The notes under the pieces were generated by a model. It was given only the letters and a program-made list of their open reading frames with translations, did no database searches and had not been told where the DNA came from. From the NCBI GenBank assembly GCA_946498265.1, contig CAMMNR010000035.1:1-13865 (forward strand): a stretch of DNA of 13,865 nt, in the 5' to 3' direction. The translations under genes were made by a program, and so were the position numbers. Below, piece by piece: positions 1 through 7,107 of the stretch. This stretch comes from an uncultured Clostridium sp. Its GTDB lineage: Bacteria > Bacillota > Clostridia > TANB77 > CAG-508. How positions within the stretch are numbered: the first letter of the stretch is position 1; each line of letters begins with the position of its first letter.

Positions 1-96
1 GGGCTATTTTGGCACACTTTATTTATTCAGCATTTTATAAAATTAAAATGTATTAGATAAGGTGTGTGCCAAAATAGCCCGTCCCCTTTGGCACAA
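1..96. repeat. REP/BIME-like paired palindrome, family 1, copy A (left end cut)
   Basis: Positions 1-17 and 64-80 are perfect 17-bp inverted repeats around a 46-nt AT-rich spacer. The right unit continues to 96. Its 65-96 stretch is identical over 32 nt to 7182-7213. The unit is itself a hairpin: GTGCCAAA and TTTGGCAC flank a GC-rich interior that contains CCGTCCCC (GGGGACGG on the other strand). The left unit is cut by the window edge. The GC content is far above the surroundings. It lies downstream of uppP on the minus strand. The shape resembles REP/BIME elements mobilised by RAYT transposases; that link is inference, as no transposase gene is present here. Confidence 0.85.
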
Positions 97-129
97 AAAT
101 GCTTATTAAGAACCGTCCCCTTTTATGCC
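90..129. repeat. Degenerate extra palindrome unit next to copy A
   Basis: GGCACAAAA (90-98) pairs with TTTTATGCC (121-129) at 8 of 9 positions. The interior carries AACCGTCCCC (111-120), the same GGGGACGG core with a different flank (GGTT on the minus strand). It overlaps the edge of copy A and ends just before the uppP stop codon; a second TTTTATGC follows at 131-138 and overlaps that stop. It looks like a third, decayed or variant unit of the same repeat class. Confidence 0.55.
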
Positions 130-132
130 CTT

Positions 133-984
133 TTATGCAATCAAAAAATATGCTAATACTATAATTCCAAGTATAATTCTATAATATCCAAATACTTTGA
201 AATCATGTTTTTTAATGTAATTCATCAAAAATTTAATAACAAAAACAGATACTAGGAAAGATACTAACATTCCTACTAATAGAATTATTAATTCTATACT
301 TGTAAATCCAAAACCAAATTTCACTAGCTTTAACAAACTTGCTCCTAACATTGTTGGTATTGCTAAATAAAATGTAAATTCTGCTGCATTTGGTCTTGAT
401 AACCCTATTAATAATCCACCTATTATTGTTGCTCCTGAGCGTGATGTTCCCGGGAATATTGCTGCTATTAGTTGAAATATTCCTATTAAAAAAGCATCTT
501 TGTATGTAATTTGTGAATTTTCTGTTTTGGCACTTTTTCTATTTCTATTCCAATTTTCTATAACTATAAATGCTATACCAAATACTATTAATGCAATTGC
601 TATACATGTTGGATTATAAAATAAAGCTTCAAATACTTCATCAAAAAGTAATCCTATAATAGCTGCTGGTATACATCCAACTAGGATTTTTCCCCATAAG
701 TTCATTATATCTTTATCGAAAATTGATAAAATTCCTTTTTTCTTGATTGCTTTTTCTTTATTTTTTGTAAATGGCCATATATTTTTAAAATATAGTAATA
801 CAACTGCTAATATTGCTCCTAATTGTATTACTACTTGAAACATTCCCCAGAATTCTGGTGATACTTCTTTAAATTTTATAAATTGCTCTACCAATATTAG
901 ATGTCCTGTACTACTAATTGGTAGCCATTCTGTTATTCCTTCTACAATTCCAAATATTATCGTTTTTAAAATTTCTATAAACAT
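133..984 (-). CDS. uppP: Undecaprenyl-diphosphatase UppP (BacA family)
   Basis: UppP is an integral membrane enzyme that dephosphorylates undecaprenyl pyrophosphate to undecaprenyl phosphate, recycling the lipid carrier for peptidoglycan and other wall polymers; loss or overproduction affects bacitracin sensitivity. The 283-aa length is normal for the family. Both signature motifs are visible: EGITEWLPISSTGHL at residues 15-29 (family catalytic Glu and His correspond to E15, E19 and H28) and FPGTSRSGATI at 177-187 (R182). Several hydrophobic helices span the rest. The ATG is preceded by GGAGGAG at 8-nt spacing, located inside the 3' end of dpaA, and the dpaA stop and uppP start share one base (TAATG), so the two are probably translationally coupled. 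The TAA stop sits in a short TTTTATGC motif at the edge of the left-end repeats. I am confident of the family. Confidence 0.96.
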   Translation of the reverse strand: MFIEILKTIIFGIVEGITEWLPISSTGHLILVEQFIKFKEVSPEFWGMFQVVIQLGAILAVVLLYFKNIWPFTKNKEKAIKKKGILSIFDKDIMNLWGKILVGCIPAAIIGLLFDEVFEALFYNPTCIAIALIVFGIAFIVIENWNRNRKSAKTENSQITYKDAFLIGIFQLIAAIFPGTSRSGATIIGGLLIGLSRPNAAEFTFYLAIPTMLGASLLKLVKFGFGFTSIELIILLVGMLVSFLVSVFVIKFLMNYIKKHDFKVFGYYRIILGIIVLAYFLIA

Positions 985-1829
985 TATTTTTTCTCCTCCA
1001 ATATTTCATAAATGGTTTCTTTGAGTATTTTTGCTGTAGTAATTGGTGAAATCTTTCCTGGTATCCCCAAAGCTTTTATTAAATTTATTTTATTTTCTTG
1101 TGCTTCTTCTTTATTTATTCCACCTTCTCCAGATGCTAAATCAAGCAATAATGTATCTTTATTTATTTTTTGTAAAATATCTCCTTGTAATATGATGTGA
1201 GGTATTGTATTTACTATTACATCATAATCTTTTATTACATCTTCTATTTTATTTAATTGCACATTTGTATATCCATAAACCTCTGCCCATGCCAATTCTT
1301 CCTCTTCTTTAGATACTACGGTTATTTTTGCTGAAAGTCCATCTAACTTTTTGGCAAGTGTTTTTCCCACTCTTCCAAAACCAAGTATCATTATCTTGCT
1401 TCCATGTACATTTACTTGCGTATTTTCTATTATTTCTTTTATTGCTCCTTCTGCTGTTGCTATTGTATTTAAAATGGCTAATTTCTCATTTTTCATTATA
1501 TCTATTATTTCTACACCTTTATATTTTTCATAAATATTATTCGGTATAGTTCCAGCTATTAATGTTTTGTCTTTCATTAAATTCATAAATTCATTTATTT
1601 TAATTTTATTATCACTTAATGGCATGTTTATTGTTATTCCATCTCTTGTAAATGGAATTGAACTAATTACTATTTCTGCGTTTTCTAGTACTTGTTCTAA
1701 ATTTCTACATATTCTCATATTCGAGCTATTTTCTAATTCTTTTGCTTTTTCTAATCCTAATATATATATTTGATTATTTTCTTTTTCTAATATTTGGGCT
1801 AATTTTACTAATCTCAAATCTCCGCCCAA
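984..1829 (-). CDS. dpaA: Dipicolinate synthase subunit A, N-terminus apparently frameshifted
   Basis: DpaA (SpoVFA) is the NAD(P)-binding subunit of dipicolinate synthase, which with DpaB makes spore dipicolinic acid from a lysine-pathway intermediate in the mother cell. The open frame begins at a TTG and reads GGDLRLVKLAQIL, the expected family start minus its first residues. A Rossmann motif GFGRVG lies at residues 150-155, preceded by TAEGAIKEII and followed by DVIVNTIP and LLLDLASGEGG, all typical of SpoVFA. An ATG at 1849-1851 in another frame encodes MNNKFVIIG, which is the expected N-terminus. Removing one G from the GGG at 1825-1827 would join it to GGDLR and give about 288 aa. The TTG has no visible ribosome site. 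The gene may be a pseudogene, hold an assembly error, or have drifted. No dpaB is seen; uppP follows with a 1-nt overlap. Confidence 0.85.
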   Translation of the reverse strand: MGGDLRLVKLAQILEKENNQIYILGLEKAKELENSSNMRICRNLEQVLENAEIVISSIPFTRDGITINMPLSDNKIKINEFMNLMKDKTLIAGTIPNNIYEKYKGVEIIDIMKNEKLAILNTIATAEGAIKEIIENTQVNVHGSKIMILGFGRVGKTLAKKLDGLSAKITVVSKEEEELAWAEVYGYTNVQLNKIEDVIKDYDVIVNTIPHIILQGDILQKINKDTLLLDLASGEGGINKEEAQENKINLIKALGIPGKISPITTAKILKETIYEILEEKK

Positions 1830-1878
1830 TAATTACAAATTTATTATTCATAAAATTCTAAATGATATATTTAATTAC

Positions 1879-1900
1879 TTAAATAATCATTTTCTCCTTT
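1879..1900 (-). promoter_or_regulatory. Strong ribosome site with 3-codon mini-ORF ahead of dpaA
   Basis: AAAGGAG at 1894-1900 is followed after 3 nt by ATG ATT ATT TAA (1879-1890). The next in-frame ATG is the plausible dpaA start at 1849-1851, about 37 nt further on and without its own Shine-Dalgarno site. Either the ribosome site was separated from its gene by inserted bases, or translation re-initiates after the mini-ORF. The sequence alone does not decide. Confidence 0.45.
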
Positions 1901-1909
1901 CTTTTTAAT

Positions 1910-1948
1910 TGATAATACCTCTAGAATCAGAATCATAGAGGTATATCA
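1910..1948 (-). other. Stem-loop in the dpaA leader
   Basis: ATACCTCTA (1915-1923) and TAGAGGTAT (1936-1944) form a perfect 9-bp stem with a 12-nt loop. The stem extends by four more pairs (TGAT/ATCA) past a single bulged A at 1914. No T-run follows on the minus strand, so it is a poor intrinsic terminator for the TPR gene. If the promoter proposed at 1961-1989 is used, the hairpin would sit at the extreme 5' end of the dpaA transcript, where it could stabilise the RNA. Confidence 0.6.
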
Positions 1949-1960
1949 CTTATTATTAAA

Positions 1961-1989
1961 ATTATATTTTCTAATTCAAATTTTATGAA
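1961..1989 (-). promoter_or_regulatory. Candidate sigma-A-type promoter for dpaA-uppP
   Basis: On the minus strand TTCATA (-35, 4 of 6 matches) is followed after 17 nt by a perfect TATAAT (-10). It starts within the last codon and stop region of the TPR gene and would begin transcription just before the leader hairpin. AT-rich DNA gives chance matches, and a dipicolinate gene would normally be under sigma-K; I saw no convincing sigma-K site. Confidence 0.35.
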
Positions 1990-1991
1990 TA

Positions 1992-3221
1992 TTATTGTCT
2001 TTCTTTTTGGTTATCTTCTTTGTTTCTTTCCTCTATTTTTTCTTTTAATCTATTATTCTTTTTTAATAAATTTATATCATTATAACTTAAATGTCTTGTT
2101 ATTTCGCACATTTCTTCTAAATGTTCTTTTACTCTTATTTCCTCTATTTTTAATTTTTCTTGTTCTTTACTAGTATCTTCTAAATTAAATGGTATTGATA
2201 TTTTTGCCATTATTGGTATAAATATTGGATCTTTTTTTACCTTATCTACTATTTTCATTGAATTTTCATCTATTGCTATATTTATATATTTTATTGCAGT
2301 GTCTTTATCTCCCTTTAGCAGATAAATTTTGGCTAATTCAAAATATCCATCTGCTGATAATCTTTCATCTTCTATAGCTTCTAAAAATCTTTTTTCTGCT
2401 TCCTCTAAGTCTTTATATATTAAAGCAATTTGTGCCAAAGAATATTTTGCATTATATAATAAAGAATTTATCTCTGCAGCTTTTTCATAACATATTTTTG
2501 CATTTTGAAAATCATTTAACATTGTATATGCAATACCTAAATTATAATTTAAGTCATAATTTATTGGATTATATCTTAATGCTTCTTGATAGACATTTAC
2601 TGCTTCCTTATATTTTTCTTGTTCTAATAAGATTTCTCCTAATAAATTAGTTGCCTCAAGCATTTCTGGCTTTTTACTTAATAAATTAAACAACATCTCT
2701 GATGCTTCATCTTTTTTGTCAAGCCCATTTAATAAATTAGCTATTTTGTAATATGAATCATAATCTTTTTTGTCTATGTCAATTGCTTGTACATATTCAT
2801 CTATCGCTTTCCTCATTCCTCCCTCAAGCTCATATATCTGTGCTAACATTTTATGTGCTTTATAATTTTGTGGTTTTTTTGTTACTAAATCTATTAATGC
2901 CTGTTTTGCTTTTTTATCATTTCCTATCATTAGATAAAAATTTGCCCTTGTTATCCCTAAAAATTCATTTAGTAAAAACCCTCTTTTTTCTAAAATTATT
3001 ATTAACAATGGCAATATTATCGATAATACATATTTTAATATTACAAATAACATATTTAGTTTAACATTAAATAGTACTTCAACAAAATTTAAAGCTATCC
3101 CTATTGCTTCTAATACTAAAATTATCACATATGTTGTATCATTATTCTTTATCATTCTTAGAAACATATACACAAATACTGCAAATGAAATTACTGTAAA
3201 TATTAGTTGCTCTATTATCAT
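1992..3221 (-). CDS. Membrane-anchored TPR-repeat protein
   Basis: The 409-aa protein has three N-terminal hydrophobic segments (about residues 2-24, 30-52 and 56-78), then about seven tetratricopeptide repeats between residues 93 and 320. These show the usual alternation, for example YKEAVNVYQEALRYNP at 204-219 and LGIAYTMLNDFQNAKICYEKA at 228-248. A charged, probably coiled-coil tail follows (about 350-409). TPRs are protein-docking scaffolds, so it probably presents a binding surface at the cytoplasmic membrane face; the partner is unknown. The start chosen is the ATG at 3219-3221, because GAGGAG lies 9 nt before it; an in-frame TTG eight codons upstream would put that site inside the gene. 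A family 2 palindromic repeat separates it from the upstream prepilin gene. I do not recognise a specific named family. Confidence 0.85.
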   Translation of the reverse strand: MIIEQLIFTVISFAVFVYMFLRMIKNNDTTYVIILVLEAIGIALNFVEVLFNVKLNMLFVILKYVLSIILPLLIIILEKRGFLLNEFLGITRANFYLMIGNDKKAKQALIDLVTKKPQNYKAHKMLAQIYELEGGMRKAIDEYVQAIDIDKKDYDSYYKIANLLNGLDKKDEASEMLFNLLSKKPEMLEATNLLGEILLEQEKYKEAVNVYQEALRYNPINYDLNYNLGIAYTMLNDFQNAKICYEKAAEINSLLYNAKYSLAQIALIYKDLEEAEKRFLEAIEDERLSADGYFELAKIYLLKGDKDTAIKYINIAIDENSMKIVDKVKKDPIFIPIMAKISIPFNLEDTSKEQEKLKIEEIRVKEHLEEMCEITRHLSYNDINLLKKNNRLKEKIEERNKEDNQKERQ

Positions 3222-3247
3222 TTCTACATTCTCCTCTTTTATCAATC

Positions 3248-3322
3248 TGTCTCAATGTAGACGTTTCTTTTTGAGACATAATGTTCCATGATGTCTCAAA
3301 AAGAAACGTCCCTATTGAGACA
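3248..3322. repeat. REP/BIME-like paired palindrome, family 2
   Basis: The arms at 3260-3279 and 3291-3310 are perfect 20-bp inverted repeats with an 11-nt centre. After a 3-nt mismatch the symmetry resumes with TGTCTCAAT (3248-3256) and ATTGAGACA (3314-3322). Each half is also a hairpin with TGTCTCAA and TTGAGACA ends; the right half carries GGGACG (minus strand) where the left half has GTAGACG. The design matches family 1 (8-bp self-complementary ends around a GGGACG-containing interior, two units head to head), but the stem sequence is different. The TAG stop codon and last two to three codons of the prepilin gene lie inside it. Confidence 0.85.
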
Positions 3323-3686
3323 CTATATCTCCTTTGCTATCTACTAAATAACTTCTACCACTATCTATAAAAGTAACTTGTATTTCATCTCCTAATTGTT
3401 CTGATTCATATTTGCCACTTCCTGGCTCTTTATCTAACTCTGTATCTAAATTTTCTTTTGTTAGTTTCCCATATGTATCTTTTTGCATTGCTGATACAAT
3501 TGCTATACCTAATAAATCTCTTTCACCTTTTGCCTCTGCTTGTTCTTTTCCCTGCTTTGCTTCTTTTATAAGCCCATTGTCACCTGACAAAGCTCCAATA
3601 CTTATTCCTGCTAATATTAATAAAATTATTATTGTTATCACTAATGCTATTAGTGTTATACCTTTTGTATCTTTCAAATTTTTCAT
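3312..3686 (-). CDS. Type IV prepilin-like / pseudopilin protein
   Basis: This 124-aa protein starts MKNLKDTKGITLIALVITII: a short basic leader, Gly at residue 9, then a long hydrophobic helix (about 10-32), which is the class III signal recognised by prepilin peptidase and type IV pilus or type II secretion-like assembly. Many such proteins in clostridial genomes carry GITLIALVITIIILLILAG, but residue 5 of the mature chain is usually Glu; here the mature chain begins ITLIA and lacks Glu5, as is common in this subgroup. The C-terminal domain is small and hydrophilic. The ATG at 3684-3686 follows GAGGTGAGG; an in-frame ATG six codons upstream would include that site. The last codons and TAG stop lie in the family 2 repeat. 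No pilus assembly genes are nearby, so its machinery must be elsewhere. Pilin, minor pilin or an unrelated anchored protein are all possible. Confidence 0.8.
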   Translation of the reverse strand: MKNLKDTKGITLIALVITIIILLILAGISIGALSGDNGLIKEAKQGKEQAEAKGERDLLGIAIVSAMQKDTYGKLTKENLDTELDKEPGSGKYESEQLGDEIQVTFIDSGRSYLVDSKGDIVSQ

Positions 3687-3711
3687 ATGTTCCTCACCTC
3701 TCATTTACAGA

Positions 3712-3740
3712 ATAATACCATTTGTTACAAAAAAAATCAA
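3712..3740 (-). promoter_or_regulatory. Candidate promoter of the prepilin-like gene
   Basis: On the minus strand TTGATT (3735-3740) is followed after 17 nt, which include an eight-T run overlapping the -35 box, by TATTAT (3712-3717). The matches to sigma-A consensus are 4 of 6 and 5 of 6. The position, just after the transglycosylase gene and about 25 nt before the prepilin ATG, fits an independent promoter. Confidence 0.45.
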
Positions 3741-3745
3741 TTACT

Positions 3746-4315
3746 TTAATATAATTCACAATAAATCTTATAATCCCTTAATATTTTTCTAACATAATTA
3801 TTAGTTTCTTTATAAGGTATATTTTCTATATCTGTACCATCTGCTTTTATTATATTTTTTTCTATCCAATTATCAACAGTCCCTATTCCTGCATTATATG
3901 CTGCTAACGCAACTTCTTTACTTTTATACTTTTCTAGCAAAATTGATAAGTAATTTGTGCCAATATTTATATTATTTTCAATTTTTGATAATTCTTCTCT
4001 TACATTTTCACTGTCCAATTCCATCCCTAGTTTTGTAGCAATCTCTTCTCCTGTTTCTTCCATAATTTGCATTATTCCAATTGCTCCTTTATGTGATACT
4101 GCTTCATGATTAAAATTACTTTCTGCTTTTATTACAGCATAAATTAAGTTTTCTTCTACTCCATATTTTTCTGCATAAATTGATACTATCTCCTTATAAT
4201 TTTGTGGATATATTATCTTTAGTATTTTATCTTTAAACATCCCCAGAAAAACAAATACTATGATAATAATTATTATAAAAATAATTAATTTCTTATTTGT
4301 AAATATTTTTTTCAA
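3746..4315 (-). CDS. Membrane-anchored lytic transglycosylase (SLT domain)
   Basis: This 189-aa protein has an N-terminal membrane anchor (residues 9-26, a run of Ile, Val and Phe) followed by a single SLT-type transglycosylase domain acting on peptidoglycan outside the membrane, cleaving MurNAc-GlcNAc bonds to form 1,6-anhydro ends. The catalytic Glu is E65 in AVIKAESNF; GAIGIMQIM (77-85) and ALAAYNAG (136-143) complete the family pattern. The length is that of compact single-domain Slt proteins. The start is TTG at 4313-4315, supported by AAGGAG eight nt upstream; there is no better ATG. It follows polA by 65 nt with no terminator seen, so the two may be co-transcribed. Confidence 0.92.
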   Translation of the reverse strand: MKKIFTNKKLIIFIIIIIIVFVFLGMFKDKILKIIYPQNYKEIVSIYAEKYGVEENLIYAVIKAESNFNHEAVSHKGAIGIMQIMEETGEEIATKLGMELDSENVREELSKIENNINIGTNYLSILLEKYKSKEVALAAYNAGIGTVDNWIEKNIIKADGTDIENIPYKETNNYVRKILRDYKIYCELY

Positions 4316-4380
4316 ACTTCTCTCTCCTTGTTTTTCCTGATTTTATATTAATTATTATAAATGTTATAATTTACCTAATG

Positions 4381-7086
4381 TTATTTACATTCATACCAAT
4401 TTTCCGCTTCTGAAATATCAGCTATTAATGGCACTTTCAACTTTATAGCACTTTCCATTTTTTCTTTTATTAATTTTTTTACTTCTTCTATTTCATCTTT
4501 CGGACTTTCTAGCATCATTTCATCATGTACTTGAAGTACTATTTTTGATTTTAAATTTCTTTGTTTTAATTCTCTATAAACATTTATCATCGCTATTTTC
4601 ATTATATCTGCTGCAGTCCCTTGTATTGGTGTATTCATGGCAGCTCTTGCCCCGAATTGCCTTACCATATAATTATTTGACTTAAGTTCTGGAATATATC
4701 TTCTTCTATGGAATAATGTTTCTACATACCCCTGTTCTTTTGCTTTTTCTGTTATATTATCCATAAATTCCTTTATTCCTTTATATTCTTCCAAATATTC
4801 ATCAATATATTTTTTAGCTTGTTTTCTAGAAATTCCTAATTGTTCACCCAAACCAAAATCACTTATACCATAAACTATTCCAAAATTTACTGCTTTTGCA
4901 TTACTTCTTTGTTCTTTTGTTACTTCATCCATTGGTGTCTTAAATACTTTTGAAGCTGCTTGTTTATGGATATCTTGATTATTGTTAAATGCTTCTATCA
5001 TATGTTTATCTCCTGAAATATGAGCTAATACTCTTAATTCAATTTGAGAATAGTCAGCATCTACATATAATTTTCCTTCTGCTGGTTTAAATATTTTTCT
5101 TACTCTTTTTCCTAACTCAAACCTAGTTGGAATATTTTGAAGATTTGGCTCTGTTGAACTTATTCTTCCTGTTGCTGTTATTGTTTGATGGAAAAATGAA
5201 TGTATTCTTTTAGTTTTTGGATTTATATATACTTTTAATCCTTCAACATATGTTGAATTTAGTTTCATTAATTGTCTATATTCTAATATTTTTTCTATTA
5301 TTGGATCTTCTTTTTTTAATTTTTCTAATACATCAACATCAGTTGAATATCCACTTTTTGTTTTTTTGATTACTGGTAATTTCATTTTTTCAAATAAAAT
5401 TTCACCTAATTGTTTTGTTGAATTAATATTAAATTCTTCTCCTGCCATTTCGTGTATCTCTTTTGTTAATACTTCTATTTTACTACTTAATTCTTTTCCA
5501 AAACTTTCTAATTCTTCTTTATCAACATACATACCATTCCATTGCATATCTGATAAAACTTCAACTGTTGGCATTTCTATATTGAAAAATAAATCCTTAG
5601 CATTTATTTCTTCTAGTTTTTTTAATGTTTCTTCTTGTATCTTTGAAATTGCATATACATATATTAAATCAAATTCTTTCTTTATATTTCTTGATTCTTT
5701 ACCTTCACTAATACTATCAAATAGATTAATTTGTTCCTCTTTTTCTTCTTCTCCTATAATTTCTTTTATATCTAAATCAATGTATTGATTAGCTAAATTT
5801 TCTATGTCAAATTTAGTGTTTGTTGGGTTTAATAAATATGCCGCTATTGCTATATCATAATACATTCCATTTATATTAATTCCTACTTGCTTTAATAAAA
5901 TATATTCTTTTGTTAAATTTATACCTATTTTTTTTATATTTTTATCTTCAAAAATTTCTTTAAAATCTTGTATATTTTCTTCATTTAATTCTAAATAATA
6001 TGCTTCATTTAATTCTTTATTATACACACTAATTGCAACTATTTTTTCTTTTATAATTTTTTCTTCATTTTCATCATTATCAGTTTGTAGATAAAAAATC
6101 ATTTCTTTTTGTTTATTTATTATTTCTATTATTTCTTTTAGTTCTTTTTCTACTTCTTTATACATTTCTTTTTTGTCTTCATTTTTTTGTGTATCTTCAC
6201 TTCTTAATGAAAATCTATCAATATATCTATTAAAATTTAAATCCTTAAATATTTCTAATACTTTTGGTCTATCCCATTCTTCCACTTTAAAGTCCTCTAG
6301 TGTATCTTCTATTGGTACTTCTAAATTTATAGTTCCTAATGTTTTAGATAAAAAAGCCATATCTTTGTTATTCTCTATGTTTTCTTTTTGTTTTCCTTTC
6401 AGACCTGCTTCACCTTTTTCAACTAAATCATATAAATTTTCTATAGAATTAAATTTTTGAATTAGTGATAAAGCTGTTTTTTCTCCTATTCCAGGTACTC
6501 CTGGTATATTATCAGAACTATCTCCTTGTAATCCTTTTACATCTATTAATTGTTTTGGTTCTATTCCATAAGTTTCTATAATTTTATTTCTATCAAATAC
6601 ATCTGTCTCAGTTTTTCCACCTTTTGTTCTTGGTATTCTAATACTTACTTTATCTGTTGCTAGTTGGAATGTATCTCTATCACCTGAAAGTATTACAACA
6701 TCTAGACCTTGCTTTTCTCCATATCTAGATAATGTTCCTAAAACATCATCTGCTTCATATCCTTCTTTTTCTATAATATCTATATTCATTGCTCTTAATA
6801 TATCTTTTATTACTGGCATTTGTTCAGCAAGTTCATCTGGCATTCCTTTTCTGTTTGCCTTATACCCTTCATACATTTTATGTCTCGCTGTCGGAGCTTT
6901 TAAATCAAATGCAACTGCCATATATTTAGGATTTTCATCTTCTATTAATTTAAAAAGAATTGCTAAAAATCCATATACAGCATTTGTATATCTTCCATCT
7001 TTTGTTGTCAAAGATTTACTTCCCATTATTCCATAAAAAGCTCTATTCATGATACTATTTCCATCAATTAAAACTAACTTATCCAA
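4381..7086 (-). CDS. polA: DNA polymerase I
   Basis: DNA polymerase I fills repair gaps and removes RNA primers from Okazaki fragments. The 901-aa length fits the family. The 5'-nuclease domain (about 1-290) keeps its metal-binding acids: D8 in LIDGN, D61, EADD at 111-114, SGDRD at 134-138 and GDSSD at 188-192, then the helix-hairpin-helix GVPGIGEKTA. The middle 3'-5' exonuclease domain (about 310-490) lacks the DxE, Asp and YxxxD catalytic signatures (YAISK occupies the last), so proofreading is probably absent, as in several Gram-positive relatives. The polymerase domain has motif A DADYSQIELR (676-685), motif B RSNAKAVNFGIVY (727-739; F735 is the position that discriminates against dideoxynucleotides) and motif C VHDE (853-856). 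I chose the TTG at 7084-7086 because GGGAGG lies 7 nt before it; an in-frame ATG five codons upstream would place that site inside the gene. A repeat lies immediately upstream. Confidence 0.97.
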   Translation of the reverse strand: MDKLVLIDGNSIMNRAFYGIMGSKSLTTKDGRYTNAVYGFLAILFKLIEDENPKYMAVAFDLKAPTARHKMYEGYKANRKGMPDELAEQMPVIKDILRAMNIDIIEKEGYEADDVLGTLSRYGEKQGLDVVILSGDRDTFQLATDKVSIRIPRTKGGKTETDVFDRNKIIETYGIEPKQLIDVKGLQGDSSDNIPGVPGIGEKTALSLIQKFNSIENLYDLVEKGEAGLKGKQKENIENNKDMAFLSKTLGTINLEVPIEDTLEDFKVEEWDRPKVLEIFKDLNFNRYIDRFSLRSEDTQKNEDKKEMYKEVEKELKEIIEIINKQKEMIFYLQTDNDENEEKIIKEKIVAISVYNKELNEAYYLELNEENIQDFKEIFEDKNIKKIGINLTKEYILLKQVGININGMYYDIAIAAYLLNPTNTKFDIENLANQYIDLDIKEIIGEEEKEEQINLFDSISEGKESRNIKKEFDLIYVYAISKIQEETLKKLEEINAKDLFFNIEMPTVEVLSDMQWNGMYVDKEELESFGKELSSKIEVLTKEIHEMAGEEFNINSTKQLGEILFEKMKLPVIKKTKSGYSTDVDVLEKLKKEDPIIEKILEYRQLMKLNSTYVEGLKVYINPKTKRIHSFFHQTITATGRISSTEPNLQNIPTRFELGKRVRKIFKPAEGKLYVDADYSQIELRVLAHISGDKHMIEAFNNNQDIHKQAASKVFKTPMDEVTKEQRSNAKAVNFGIVYGISDFGLGEQLGISRKQAKKYIDEYLEEYKGIKEFMDNITEKAKEQGYVETLFHRRRYIPELKSNNYMVRQFGARAAMNTPIQGTAADIMKIAMINVYRELKQRNLKSKIVLQVHDEMMLESPKDEIEEVKKLIKEKMESAIKLKVPLIADISEAENWYECK

Positions 7087-7107
7087 AACATTTCCTCCCA
7101 TAAAAAC

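Noticed and set aside
1..130. CRISPR-like repeats at the left end
   Set aside because: The units are inverted pairs with different spacers and no regular direct-repeat spacing, so they fit palindromic REP-type elements.
1910..1948. Possible intrinsic terminator between the TPR gene and dpaA
   Set aside because: The stem is good but no T-run follows on the minus strand, so it is listed only as a leader stem-loop.
5366..5788. 140-aa plus-strand open frame opposite polA
   Set aside because: Ser/Phe/Ile-rich mirror of the AT-rich polA coding strand, without a supported start or known motifs.
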